From contig JBGCDH010000004.1 in NCBI GenBank assembly GCA_045105235.1, forward strand, positions 1 through 64,000: a stretch of DNA of 64,000 nt, given 5' to 3'. How positions within the stretch are numbered: position 1 is the first letter of the stretch; each line of letters opens with the position of its first letter. The position numbers and the translations under genes were made by a program. The notes below the pieces were generated by a model that did no database searches, had not been told where the DNA came from, and saw nothing but the letters and a program-made list of their open reading frames with translations. The DNA is from GCA-2684655 sp045105235 (lineage in GTDB: Bacteria > Planctomycetota > UBA1135 > UBA2386). This document shows, piece by piece, positions 34,086-43,722 of this stretch.

Positions 34086-37000
34086 ATGAGCGCCATGCCT
34101 GACTCTTCACGGGAGCCGAGTGACGTTGACGAATTGCGCGACCTGGTCGCCCGCTGCATCCTCGCGTTTGAATCGGGCGGCGACTCAGAGGTCCAAGAGC
34201 TGCTGCGCGGCCACCCCGATCTTGCGGACGAAGCACACGTGCAGCTGCGCGCCCTGCGCGACGCGGGCCTGCTCGTGCCGCCAGCTCCGCCGCCGGAGCA
34301 GATTGGCCCCTACCGCGTGCTGCGCCCGCTCGGCCGCGGCGCCGTCGGCACCGTCTACCTCGCCGCCAGAGAAGGCGACGTGCGCCGCGAAGTGGCCATC
34401 AAGGTCATTCGCCCCGGCATGGACTCGCGCGAGGTGCTCGCTCGATTCGCCGTCGAGCGACAGGCGCTCGCGCTGCTGGACCACCCCAACGTGGCCCGCG
34501 CGCTCGACGCCGGGGTCACCGACGACGGACGGCCCTATCTGTGCATGGACTACGTGTCCGGCCAACCGATCACGCGCTACTGCGACACGCGCCGACTCAC
34601 GCTTCGGCAGCGGGTCGCACTCGTCGCCCAGATCTGCGACGCCGTCCATGCTGGCCACCAGAAGGGCATCCTGCACCGCGACCTGAAGCCCTCCAACCTG
34701 CTTGTCGGCGACCGCGATGGTCAGCCCTGGCCGACGGTCATCGACTTCGGAGTCGCCAAGTCCGTCGGCTCGCGCCTGGTCGACGTCACGCTGGTGACGG
34801 GACGCGGTCGACTGATCGGCACGCCCGAATACATGAGCCCCGAGCAGGCCGCCAACGAAGTCGACGTCGATACGCGCACCGATGTGCACGCGCTCGGGGT
34901 GGTGCTCCATGAGATCTTGTGCGGGCACTTGCCCATTGCGAGCGAGCGGCTGCGCCAGGCCGATGAGCGCGAGCTGATGCGCTTGCTGCAACAGGACACT
35001 CCCGCACCGCTGGCTTCGCATCTTCACGACGGCGACGCTGCATCCGCCGAGATCGCGCGAAACCGACATACGACGATCGCGGCCATGAAACGCTCGCTGG
35101 CGAGTGAGCTCAACTGGATCGTGCAAAAGGCGATCGAGAAGGACCGCAACCATCGCTACGGCATGGTCGCCGACCTCGCGGCCGACCTGCGCCGCTTCCT
35201 GGCTATGGAGCCAGTTGCAGCCGGCCCCAAGCGTCCGTGGTATCGCTGGCGCAAGTTCGTCAGCCGCAACCGCGTCCAAGTTGCATCGGCCGCTCTGGTC
35301 CTGCTCGCTCTCATTGGCGGCCTGTCCGCCAGCCTTGCGTTCTATGCGCGCGCCCGCAGCAACGCGCAACGATCCGATGCCAGCCTGGAGATCGCGGTCG
35401 ACGCCATCGATCGAATGGTCCGCACCGGCGACCAAGACCTCAACGTGGTGCCGCACATGGAGGTCGTCCGCAGGCGCCTGCTTGCGGAGGCACTGACGCT
35501 CCAGGAGCGCCTGTCCGCCAACGCAGGCACGCCTCGCCTGAAGCTTGCCACCGTGAGGATCCAAACCACGCTAGCACGAGCGCACGGCCATCTGGGTGAA
35601 TACACCGCCGCGATCGAGCGCGCCGAGCGGGCGCTTGCCCTACTCCAAACGCTGGAACGAGAGCGAGGGATCAATGTGCAAACGAGCGCGCTGCGCACCA
35701 CCCTGCTGTTTGACAAAGCCAATTGGCTCGACATCCTCGGGCGGCCACCTGCCGTCTTCGTGCCCCTGTTGGCCAAGGCCTGTGAAGCAGCGCGCGAGAC
35801 GGCCGCACAGCTCAATACGATCCAAGACGCGGACAAACGCCGGGAGTATCGACAGCTCGCCGCGCTCGCGATTGGACGCCGCGCAACGTCGCTCATCGAC
35901 ACCGATTCGGCCGCGGCAGAAGCGTACTTCGACGAAGCCACGGCGCTGCTCCAACCGCTTCTCGACGCTTCGCCTGCCGCCGCCGAACAAGCTACCCCCG
36001 TAGCTCCAGACGTTCTCACTGTGCTGGCGTATCGCGCCCGATTCTATCGATCGATCGGACAGAGCAAGCGCAGTCTCGACACCGCAAACCAGCTGCAGGC
36101 TCACCTCGACGCGGCGCAAGAGATCGTCGAAAGCCCCGCCCAGTTCGCCCGTTTTCTGCCGACGATGGAGAACCTCGGCAGCATCTACTTCCAGCTCGAT
36201 CGCACGGAGCAAAGCCTCGCGATTGCCGACCGGATGGTGGAGCTGCGACGAACCTTGATGCGCGACTACCCAGGCACGCCCGCTCATGCCAGCGGCCTCG
36301 GCACAGCCCTGGTCAATCGCGCCATGGCGCTCGAAAACGCGGGACGGATCGAAGACGTTGCCGCAACCCTCGAAGAGTGCCTCGAACTATTCGAGGGCCT
36401 GAGCAAAGACCGACCGGAAGTACAGAACTACCGGATGCAGCTCATGGATACGGCGCTCAAGCTCGCCCAACACTACGTCGTACGATCAAACTACGGCGCC
36501 CCATTCGAGGCCGCCGCGGCCATCCGCGCTCTGGATCGCGCCATTGCAGCAAGAAGTGGGTCAGGACGTAGTTCAGGAAATCCTTCGCCATCGTGGCTGA
36601 GACAGGTTGCAGAACTGGACCTCACCAATGGGATCATTTCGGCTCGAACGGGCGAGCTAGAACGGGCAGAAGGCGCTCTGCGAAAGGCCGCAGAACAATA
36701 CGAAGCGCTGCAGGAGCAGCGCACCGACATCCTTTGGCCAAAGCTACGACTCGTAGAAATTGAGCAACGCCTCGCACAAGTCCTTCTAGACCAAAACAAG
36801 CTTGCGCAAGCAGACGAGTGGGTCGCGACCGCCCAGCGGCATCTGCAGGCGCTCGACGACAGCATCTATGAGCAAAACGGGCCGGCGCGCCTGCGGCGCG
36901 CTCTCGCCGGCCTCCGCGCTCGCGTATACGCCCGGTTGGGACGCCACGAAGCGTGCCGATCTAGCTTTGACCAGCTGATGAACGTGATCCCAGACGGCGA

Positions 37001-37418
37001 CTGGCAGAGCCGCAACTCGGCTGCCGATATCGCTCTCGACGCGCTGCGGACCACGGACAAGGATTCTCCCTGGCGAGCTCCATTTGCCGATCTCGTGCGC
37101 GAGACGCTCGCATCGGCGATTGCGATCGGTGGTGAGGACCCCGCATCGCTGATGGTCGCGATCATGCGCAGCAAGTCGCTAAAGACACTCGCGGCGGCCG
37201 AGCAAGTCGTCGGCAACCTGTCGGCAGCCGCGGACGCCCAAAAGGGAGTGGTCGCAGGCTTTCGGAAGGCCTTCGAGGCGCGCCCGACCGAACGCAATCG
37301 GCAGCGCGTAGCAGCGGCCATGCAAAGCCTCGCGGCGCTGCTCGACCGAAACCAAGACCCACAAGCCGCCGCGGCGGTCCGCGCCGAGCTCACGGCGCTG
37401 CCAGCGTCCGGACGCTGA
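34086..37418 (+). CDS. Membrane-anchored Ser/Thr protein kinase with TPR-like extracytoplasmic region
   Basis: The 1110-residue protein starts at the ATG at 34086 (MPDSS at 34095 is an alternative). A short N-terminal helical region precedes a Hanks kinase domain: GRGAVGTVYLA near 80, VAIKVI near 102 with the lysine, LHRDLKPSNLL near 195, IDFGVAK near 217 and GTPEYMSPEQ near 239. A single membrane helix (VASAALVLLALIGGLSASLAFYA) lies at about 398-420. The remaining 690 residues are helical and TPR-like (YTAAIERAERALALLQTLE and others), probably periplasmic sensors. All catalytic residues are present. It is paired with the upstream sigma factor. Confidence 0.92.
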   Translation: MSAMPDSSREPSDVDELRDLVARCILAFESGGDSEVQELLRGHPDLADEAHVQLRALRDAGLLVPPAPPPEQIGPYRVLRPLGRGAVGTVYLAAREGDVRREVAIKVIRPGMDSREVLARFAVERQALALLDHPNVARALDAGVTDDGRPYLCMDYVSGQPITRYCDTRRLTLRQRVALVAQICDAVHAGHQKGILHRDLKPSNLLVGDRDGQPWPTVIDFGVAKSVGSRLVDVTLVTGRGRLIGTPEYMSPEQAANEVDVDTRTDVHALGVVLHEILCGHLPIASERLRQADERELMRLLQQDTPAPLASHLHDGDAASAEIARNRHTTIAAMKRSLASELNWIVQKAIEKDRNHRYGMVADLAADLRRFLAMEPVAAGPKRPWYRWRKFVSRNRVQVASAALVLLALIGGLSASLAFYARARSNAQRSDASLEIAVDAIDRMVRTGDQDLNVVPHMEVVRRRLLAEALTLQERLSANAGTPRLKLATVRIQTTLARAHGHLGEYTAAIERAERALALLQTLERERGINVQTSALRTTLLFDKANWLDILGRPPAVFVPLLAKACEAARETAAQLNTIQDADKRREYRQLAALAIGRRATSLIDTDSAAAEAYFDEATALLQPLLDASPAAAEQATPVAPDVLTVLAYRARFYRSIGQSKRSLDTANQLQAHLDAAQEIVESPAQFARFLPTMENLGSIYFQLDRTEQSLAIADRMVELRRTLMRDYPGTPAHASGLGTALVNRAMALENAGRIEDVAATLEECLELFEGLSKDRPEVQNYRMQLMDTALKLAQHYVVRSNYGAPFEAAAAIRALDRAIAARSGSGRSSGNPSPSWLRQVAELDLTNGIISARTGELERAEGALRKAAEQYEALQEQRTDILWPKLRLVEIEQRLAQVLLDQNKLAQADEWVATAQRHLQALDDSIYEQNGPARLRRALAGLRARVYARLGRHEACRSSFDQLMNVIPDGDWQSRNSAADIALDALRTTDKDSPWRAPFADLVRETLASAIAIGGEDPASLMVAIMRSKSLKTLAAAEQVVGNLSAAADAQKGVVAGFRKAFEARPTERNRQRVAAAMQSLAALLDRNQDPQAAAAVRAELTALPASGR

Positions 37419-37493
37419 GCCGCCAGCGCCAGATATCGAAAGAAGGGCGAACAGCGGCGGCCAGATCTTCGCTGCCGAGGGGGAGACCACTCC

Positions 37494-38561
37494 ATGAATA
37501 CGTTGACCCTCCCGATGTGGGCGCTGCTCTGCGCGCCCGTCCTGGCGCAGAGCCCAACCATTTTCCCGTCTGACTACACCGCGGTCCCGGAAGGACCGTT
37601 CAACTCACCCAATCTGCCGCTCGCCCGCGGCACGTCGCGCGTGCAGTGCCTCTACGACGCAGCCGACCTTCAGATCCCCAGCGGCAATTCGATCACGCGC
37701 ATCGGATTTCGTGAGGACACCACGACGACCAGCACCGACGTCGGCCGGGCTCTGCAGCTAGAGGTGCGCATGGGCTGGTCGAACGAGGACCATCAAACGA
37801 TGGGCACCAACTTCGACAACAACTACGCCACGACGCCCGTCACGGTATTCGGGCCAGCGCTGTTCACCTTGCCCGACCTGCGTGACGCGTCGGCACCGCT
37901 CGCCAACGGACAGTTCTTCGTCGACCTAGCATCCCCGTTCGCATACACGCCCAACGGCCGCAACCTAGTCGTCGAGTACCGCATATTCGGCACCAGCGGT
38001 GGTGGCTCGCAATTCACCTATCGCCTCGACCGGGCCGACTACTACTCCACCGTCAGCTACGGCCCCGCCGGCTGCCAGCACGCATCCGGCGGCCCACCCA
38101 ACCTGACGGTGCAGCCGACTCGACCGGGCCTCTCTTTCGCCACGAGCGTCAACAGCGGCCCCACCAACGCGCCCGCGTTCTTGGCCGTGGCGCTGGGTTC
38201 CGGCGTAGCCCAACCGTATTCGCTCGCGCCGATCTTTCCGGGCATCAGCAGCGCCTGCCAAGGGCAGCTCGATCCGCTGGGGATCGCGGTTCTCAGCGGC
38301 TCCACCGGCAACTCCGGCGCAGAGTCCTGGAGCTTCCCGATTCCGAATCTGCCGCAATTCAGCAAGTTCGACATTTCTAGCCAAGCGATCTTCCTCGACT
38401 TCTTTTCGCCGGGAACCGTGGTCGTCTCAAACGCTGGCAGCGTGCTCACGGGACTGCGCCCCCGCACCACCATCATCGCAGCCAATGGCGTTCCGACGAC
38501 GGTGACCAGCGGCAGCCGATCGCTCCACTACGCGCCCGTCGCATTCTTCGAACACCAGTAG
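37494..38561 (+). CDS. Exported protein of unknown function
   Basis: The 355-residue protein begins with a signal peptide cleaved after LAQ (residue 19). The mature protein is beta-rich with many Ser/Thr/Asn/Gly residues: PSDYTAVPEGPFNSPNLPL, TRIGFREDTTTTSTDVGRALQLEVRMG and FTLPDLRDASAPLANGQFFVDL. It ends in a segment of about 60 residues typical of exported proteins of this window (SAQAIFLDFFSPG-like, strands joined by short loops). No Cys-rich or catalytic motif is visible. It lies 75 bp after the kinase gene with AGGGGGAGA near its start and may be part of the same regulon. Confidence 0.75.
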   Translation: MNTLTLPMWALLCAPVLAQSPTIFPSDYTAVPEGPFNSPNLPLARGTSRVQCLYDAADLQIPSGNSITRIGFREDTTTTSTDVGRALQLEVRMGWSNEDHQTMGTNFDNNYATTPVTVFGPALFTLPDLRDASAPLANGQFFVDLASPFAYTPNGRNLVVEYRIFGTSGGGSQFTYRLDRADYYSTVSYGPAGCQHASGGPPNLTVQPTRPGLSFATSVNSGPTNAPAFLAVALGSGVAQPYSLAPIFPGISSACQGQLDPLGIAVLSGSTGNSGAESWSFPIPNLPQFSKFDISSQAIFLDFFSPGTVVVSNAGSVLTGLRPRTTIIAANGVPTTVTSGSRSLHYAPVAFFEHQ

Positions 38562-38634
38562 GCAGCAGCCAGAACCCAACCCCAGCTACGGCAGCTCGGT
38601 TGCCGCGGCCTGCCGTCAAGCTACGCTCGACGGC

Positions 38635-39978
38635 ATGGATGCCGACGACACGATCCGCTCGCTTCAAGAAGCGCTCGCGCAGACGCCGGGCAACGAAGCG
38701 CTGCGCCATCTGCTAATCGACACGCAGATGGCGCACGGCTACTACGCAGATGCCGAAGCCGCCTGCAAAGCCGGACTCGAACTCGCGCCGACCGACGAGC
38801 CGTCGCTGCTGCTCAAGCTGGCAAAGTCCTACGGATCACAGGGCAAGAGTTCGGCCGCCGCCGTGGTCCTCGAGCAACTGGTCAAGGACGGCGTCGAGCG
38901 CGCGCGCGTCGAGCTTGCCCGTATCTTGCTCGCCGAGGGCAACATCGAAGAAGCCGTGCGCCAATACAAGAAAGCGATCGCTGCCGACGCGACGCTGCAC
39001 GATGAAGAACTCAGCGAACGCCTTGGCGTCGACCTTGCCGCCAACGCAGAGTCCGAGCTGGTCGACGGCAAACTGCGCCACGCGTTCTCTGACGCGGAAG
39101 GCGAGCCCAGTCCGTTTGTGCCGATTCGTTCTGACACCAAATTCGTCAACGTCGGTGGGCTCACCGACCTAAAGAAAGAGATCGCCAAAAAGATCATCCT
39201 GCCGATGCAGCAGCCGGAGCTCTACAAGGCCTACGGCAAAAAGGCAGGCGGCGGCATCCTGATGTATGGACCGCCCGGCTGCGGCAAGACGTTTCTCGCC
39301 AAGGCGACGGCGGGCGAGATCGACGCCAAGTTTCTGTGCATCGGCATCCATGAGGTGCTCGATATGTGGGTTGGCAAGAGCGAGCGCAACCTGCACGCCG
39401 TGTTTGAGACGGCGAGACACCATCGCCCGTGCGTGCTGTTTTTCGACGAAGTCGACGCGCTGGGCGCAAGCCGCGGAGACATGAAGCAGTCGGCCGGACG
39501 TCAAACGATCAACCAGTTTTTGGCGGAGCTCGACGGGCTATCAAGCGACAACGAGGGGCTGCTGACGCTCGCGGCAACCAACGCGCCGTGGCACATGGAC
39601 AACGCCTTCCGTCGTCCCGGCCGTTTCGACCGAGTCATCTTTGTGCCGCCACCAGACCTTGAGGCCCGCGCCGAAATCCTGCGCCTCCTGCTCGCCGGCA
39701 AGCCGCAAGAGGACGTGGACGTCCAAGCAATCGCAAAGAAGACGGACCGCTACTCCGGCGCCGACCTGCAGGCCATCGTCGACCGAGCCATCGAGCACAA
39801 GCTCGATGAAGCAATCGAGCTCGGCAAACCAACGCCGATCCGCACCAAGGATCTCACCAGGGCCGCGAAGCAGCAGAAGGCGACCACAAGCGAGTGGTTT
39901 CAGACCGCCAAGAACTACGTTCTCTACGCCAACGACGGCGGGCTGTACGACGACCTCAAAGAATACCTGCGCCTGTAG
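38635..39978 (+). CDS. AAA+ ATPase of the Cdc48/spastin class with N-terminal TPRs
   Basis: The 447-residue protein has N-terminal TPR-like helices (about 5-125: AEAACKAGLELAPTDEPSLLLKLAKSYGSQGKSSAA and others). A single AAA domain (about 165-400) follows: VGGLTDLKKEI, Walker A GPPGCGKTFLAKA near 211, Walker B VLFFDEVDALG near 266 and the second region of homology NAFRRPGRFDRVIF near 322 with Arg fingers. GGL..LK.EI is the usual linker of classical AAA unfoldases. The C-terminus ends with a YSGADLQAIV-type sensor-2 helix and DGGLYDDLKEYLRL. It probably remodels or disassembles proteins recruited through the TPRs. Confidence 0.9.
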   Translation: MDADDTIRSLQEALAQTPGNEALRHLLIDTQMAHGYYADAEAACKAGLELAPTDEPSLLLKLAKSYGSQGKSSAAAVVLEQLVKDGVERARVELARILLAEGNIEEAVRQYKKAIAADATLHDEELSERLGVDLAANAESELVDGKLRHAFSDAEGEPSPFVPIRSDTKFVNVGGLTDLKKEIAKKIILPMQQPELYKAYGKKAGGGILMYGPPGCGKTFLAKATAGEIDAKFLCIGIHEVLDMWVGKSERNLHAVFETARHHRPCVLFFDEVDALGASRGDMKQSAGRQTINQFLAELDGLSSDNEGLLTLAATNAPWHMDNAFRRPGRFDRVIFVPPPDLEARAEILRLLLAGKPQEDVDVQAIAKKTDRYSGADLQAIVDRAIEHKLDEAIELGKPTPIRTKDLTRAAKQQKATTSEWFQTAKNYVLYANDGGLYDDLKEYLRL

Positions 39979-39985
39979 GGCGGCA

Positions 39986-40055
39986 GTCAGAGGATTACGG
40001 TCAGAGGGGCACGGTGAAAGGACGACCGCGACAGGATTACCGTGAGAGGACTGCC
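39986..40055. repeat. 14-bp tandem array x5 between convergent genes
   Basis: Five contiguous 14-bp units begin at 39986, 40000, 40014, 40028 and 40042: GTCAGAGGATTACG, GTCAGAGGGGCACG, GTGAAAGGACGACC, GCGACAGGATTACC and GTGAGAGGACTGCC. A sixth, decayed unit overlaps the histidine kinase stop. The array fills nearly all of the 78-bp gap between convergent genes. Confidence 0.92.
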
Positions 40056-40056
40056 G

Positions 40057-42051
40057 TCAGACGCTTGATCCGAGCGCGTCTGGGTCTGAGCGCCGCGGCA
40101 AGGCCACAAGCCGAGCAGCGATCGCCGACAGCTCGGATAGCTGCGGAGGCTTGAGAAGGTACTCATCGGCGCCTGCCGCAAGGGCGTCTTTTTCGTGCAG
40201 CATGCTGCCGCTGAGCACGCAGAATGCCGGCGAATGGCGATTCGTCGGGCGGCTGCGAAAACGTCGCAGCACGTCGATTCCGCTGTGGTTTCCTAGCTGC
40301 ACGTCGAGCAAGACAAGGTCGAAAGCACGCTCCTCCAGCATGGCCAGTAGCGACGCACCATCTGCAACGGCATACACTTCGTAGCCGAGCCGAACCAGAA
40401 GCCGCTTCAAGACAACACGCACGCTGTCGTCATCGTCGCAGACAACGATCCGGTGTCGGCCGCGACGATCCGGCGTGGGCAAGACGACATCGGGAAGCCG
40501 CTCGACGGCACACGTCGTCCCCAGAGCTTTGGCGAGCGACGCAATCGAACCCAGGGTACTGCCAAGCCGGCGCCAGTCGAAAACGACGTCGGCACGACTC
40601 GAGCCCGCGCCAGTGTCATGGCCAGGAACAGCGTCAGGATCAGAATCAGAGGCTCGCTTCGACGCGGCACTCCACACGCCAAGCCACGCATCCAACCAAC
40701 GCGCCACGCCGTCAGGCAACGGCTCATCGACGGCCATACGCACGAAGTTCGACCGATGCGCGACGTTGCTTGCGAAGCTCTCGCCAAGCGTTTCCCGCCC
40801 CGCTGCAGCCAGAGGCAGCTCGACGGTGAACGCTGTCCCGCGCCCATCCTCGGACGCAACGACGATGTCGCCCCCCATTGCACGGGCAAACTCACGTGCG
40901 ATGGTCAGCCCGAGGCCCGTACCTGGCGCGCCGTGCCGAGCAACCCCTTCGAGCTGCACGAACGGGTCGAAGATTCGCTCGATCTCGTCGGACGGCATGC
41001 CACTGCCGGTATCGCGAACGGTGAACTGCACGCCTGCGGCAGTCGCCTCGACACACAAGCAAACCCAACCGGCGCGTGTATGCCGGATCGCGTTGCTAAC
41101 CAAATTGAGCAGAACTTGACGAATGCGGGCGGCATCGCCGACGTAGCGGGCGTGCATTTCAGGCCCAGCACCAAGAAAGAGCCGCACGGCACCGTCCTGA
41201 AAGCCAGGCGCCATCAGCAGCCGCAGATCTTCCAGCAGCGGCCGCAGTTCAAAGACATCCTTGCGCACATGGATCTTGCCCGCATCGGCCTTGGCGAGGT
41301 CCAGCACGTCGCCAATCAGCGACAACAAGACCGTTGAGCTCCGGTGCACAGAGCGCGCGTTGTCACGATCCTCACCACCTTGCACCGAGTCGGCGAGCAG
41401 CTCCGATGACAGCACGATGCTCGTCAGCGGAGCACGCAGTTCGTGGCTCATCGAGGCGAGGAAACGCGACATCGACTCGGCCGATCGCCGTGCTTCTTGC
41501 TCAGCCCGGCGCCGATCTTCGGCCAGATTCTGCGAGCGGTTGTAAGCCTCCGTCAGCTGCCGCACGCGGCGCTCGCGCGCTACCAGGATGCCCAAGCTCG
41601 CGGCCGCGGCACACAGTACGACGCCAAGCAGGTTCGGCAGCGACAGGGGGTGAGCCATTGCGGGAAGGTCACGCGCCCACCACCAGGACAGGACCACAGC
41701 CGCCAGAGTGAACGGCGTCCAAATCATCAGGTGCACCCGACTGCCGAGGCACGCAGTCATCACCGGCACAACGAGAAACCAAACAATGCCGACGTTGGGC
41801 ACCTCGGCTGTCGCGTGCAGAAGGCACGTTTGAGACGCGAGCAACAGGCCGATCACGAGGTGCAAAGTCAGCGCCACGCGCGCTCGACCAAAGGCGATCA
41901 CGACGATCGCCAGTGCGGCAAAAAGGCCGGAGAGCCACCGGAAAGTAGGCCCACTGTCCGTACATGCAGCGAGCACGAGGAACACGGGCGGCACGATCAA
42001 GACAATCAGTCTGAACGTCTGCCAGTCGACGCGCGGCATCGGGTCGGTCAC
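40057..42051 (-). CDS. Hybrid sensor histidine kinase with receiver domain
   Basis: About 664 residues from the GTG at 42051, preceded closely by GGAGA; an ATG at 42102 is in frame but lacks an RBS. Five or six N-terminal membrane helices (about 10-165) precede the dimerisation domain with the H-box SMSHELRAPLTSIV, then the ATPase with NLVSNAIRHT, DTGSGMP and GTGLGLTI boxes. After a linker of about 110 residues (Asp/Ser-rich) comes a receiver domain: IVVCDDDDSVR, the phospho-acceptor LVLLDVQLG and LLKPP with the lysine. The membrane part has no recognisable ligand domain. No separate response regulator lies beside it. Confidence 0.9.
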   Translation of the reverse strand: MTDPMPRVDWQTFRLIVLIVPPVFLVLAACTDSGPTFRWLSGLFAALAIVVIAFGRARVALTLHLVIGLLLASQTCLLHATAEVPNVGIVWFLVVPVMTACLGSRVHLMIWTPFTLAAVVLSWWWARDLPAMAHPLSLPNLLGVVLCAAAASLGILVARERRVRQLTEAYNRSQNLAEDRRRAEQEARRSAESMSRFLASMSHELRAPLTSIVLSSELLADSVQGGEDRDNARSVHRSSTVLLSLIGDVLDLAKADAGKIHVRKDVFELRPLLEDLRLLMAPGFQDGAVRLFLGAGPEMHARYVGDAARIRQVLLNLVSNAIRHTRAGWVCLCVEATAAGVQFTVRDTGSGMPSDEIERIFDPFVQLEGVARHGAPGTGLGLTIAREFARAMGGDIVVASEDGRGTAFTVELPLAAAGRETLGESFASNVAHRSNFVRMAVDEPLPDGVARWLDAWLGVWSAASKRASDSDPDAVPGHDTGAGSSRADVVFDWRRLGSTLGSIASLAKALGTTCAVERLPDVVLPTPDRRGRHRIVVCDDDDSVRVVLKRLLVRLGYEVYAVADGASLLAMLEERAFDLVLLDVQLGNHSGIDVLRRFRSRPTNRHSPAFCVLSGSMLHEKDALAAGADEYLLKPPQLSELSAIAARLVALPRRSDPDALGSSV

Positions 42052-42174
42052 ATTTCTCCAGCATGCAAAAGACCCCTGGCAAGGTCGCTGCGTCAGCAAC
42101 ATAGCGCCCTATTCACGCCAACGCGAAGCTCGATCTGTCTATGTGGAAGGCGATTGCGCGAGCCGGTCGACTAC

Positions 42175-43665
42175 ATGAAAACACTTAGTCTCCTTAGCTG
42201 GCCGAGCACGATTGACCGGCTCGACGCATCGGCGACACTGCTGCGGATGATCGAAGCCGCATGGCAACGCGCGAACCTTCTGTGCCAACAACAGCGCTGG
42301 CCGCTTGCGGAGAAGGAGGTCCGGCGCCTTCTGACCAAAGCGCCCGACTTCGCTCCGGCCCATGCTTTGCTTGCCATGACCCTGTCCGAGCAGGGCCAGT
42401 TTGCTGCTGCCGTAGCGGCGTCCAAAGAGGCGATCCAACTCGACCCAGAAGATGACTTCGGCTTCCGCGCGCTGAGCTCCGTTCTTTTCAGCACGAACGA
42501 CTTTGACGGTGCCGCGCGCGCAATCGAACAAGCGATCGCCCTGACCCCGGACGACCCCGCGCATCGCGGCATGCTCGCGCAGATCCGCCTCGCGCAACAG
42601 CGTTGGCAGGACTGCCTCGACGCAGCCGACGCGGGGCTCGCGCTTGACGCTCAGGAAACCGATTGCCTAAACCTGCGAGCCCTCGCGCTTGCCAAGCTCG
42701 GACGCGCTGCCGAGGCAGAGATCAGCGTCGAGGCCTCGCTCACTCACGACCCAGAGAATCCGTATACGCACCAAGCGCGAGGCTTCGCGCTGCTCCAGCA
42801 GGGCAAAGCGAAACAGGCCATTCGGCACTTCCAAGAGGCTCTGCGCCGCGACCCAACCCTCGACGGTGCCCGCGGCGGCCTGGTCGAGGCCATCAAGACA
42901 AAGAACCCGATCTACCGCCTGGTGCTGGCCCCCTTCGTCTGGATGGAGCGCTTCCCTCCGGCACGGAGGTCGCAGATCCTCATCGGCGTCTGGCTAGCAG
43001 CACAAGTCGGCAGCCGGTCCCTCCGAGCGGCCGGCCACGCCGGCGCGGCCACAGCCGTGTCCTTTAGCTGGCTTGGCATCATCTTGGTGACCGCTTGCAT
43101 CGTGCCGATCTTCAATCTGATGCTGCTGCTGCATCCGATTGGCAGGCACGCACTCGACGCCTTCGCCCGAAACCACGCGCTCTTGCTCGGCGGCGCCCTC
43201 CTGGTCGCAGCAAGTCTGTTTGCAGCCGCAACGCAGACCGAAACGGCGTGGATCCAGGGCGGCAAGTGGTTCTGGCTCATCTACCTGCTCCCCGTCGCCG
43301 GCCTGGGCGGCTTCTTCTCTGGGTGGGGCCGCCGCGTCCAAATCGGTATCTGCGTCGGCCTGCTGGTGCTGTGGGTTTACTGGGCCTGGCAGGTCAACAC
43401 GCTCGAGAACGAAATCAAAGCCATGCTGGCGAGCGTGGCATCGGCCCAATCCACCATCGAGAGCCTGACCAACGAGAGCCTGGCCAGCGAAAGCCAGACC
43501 AGCGAAAGCCAGTGGAACTCGGCTTTCGGCATCGCCCAATCCCCCCTGAGCAGCCGCGCCGCGGAGCTGGGCGGACTATTCCGCACCATGCTGTGGACCG
43601 CAGCGTTGAGCACGTGGTTTACGCTGCTGGCCCCGAAGGGCCATCCGCGCCTGCGCGGCAAGTAG
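42175..43665 (+). CDS. TPR protein with C-terminal membrane helices
   Basis: The 496-residue protein starts at the ATG at 42175; an ATG at 42247, right before the first TPR, is an alternative. Residues 25-250 form TPR repeats (AEKEVRRLLTKAPDFAPAHALLAMTLSEQGQFAAAVAA and others). Five to six membrane helices follow from about 285, including FSWLGIILVTACIVPIFNLMLLL, ALLLGGALLVAASLFAAAT and VQIGICVGLLVLWVYWAWQV. A 15-bp tandem array (43459-43512) encodes the loop ESLTNESLASESQTSESQ between the last two helices. It is divergent from the histidine kinase. The role is probably scaffolding at the inner membrane. Confidence 0.8.
   Translation: MKTLSLLSWPSTIDRLDASATLLRMIEAAWQRANLLCQQQRWPLAEKEVRRLLTKAPDFAPAHALLAMTLSEQGQFAAAVAASKEAIQLDPEDDFGFRALSSVLFSTNDFDGAARAIEQAIALTPDDPAHRGMLAQIRLAQQRWQDCLDAADAGLALDAQETDCLNLRALALAKLGRAAEAEISVEASLTHDPENPYTHQARGFALLQQGKAKQAIRHFQEALRRDPTLDGARGGLVEAIKTKNPIYRLVLAPFVWMERFPPARRSQILIGVWLAAQVGSRSLRAAGHAGAATAVSFSWLGIILVTACIVPIFNLMLLLHPIGRHALDAFARNHALLLGGALLVAASLFAAATQTETAWIQGGKWFWLIYLLPVAGLGGFFSGWGRRVQIGICVGLLVLWVYWAWQVNTLENEIKAMLASVASAQSTIESLTNESLASESQTSESQWNSAFGIAQSPLSSRAAELGGLFRTMLWTAALSTWFTLLAPKGHPRLRGK
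43459..43512 (+). repeat. In-frame 15-bp tandem repeat
   Basis: Units GAGAGCCTGACCAAC, GAGAGCCTGGCCAGC and GAAAGCCAGACCAGC plus a partial fourth unit encode repeated (E)S(L/Q)(T/A)(N/S) pentapeptides in the TPR membrane protein. Confidence 0.88.
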
Positions 43666-43722
43666 GGCCAGGAGATGGAATTGGGGCCTTGCGGGCCGCC
43701 TTGCCAGCCCGCGAGCCCCCGC

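Noticed and set aside
39986..40055. CRISPR array
   Set aside because: Units are 14 bp with no spacers and no cas genes.
41443..42174. Extension of the TPR gene upstream
   Set aside because: It is antisense to the histidine kinase gene and Arg/Gln/His-rich.
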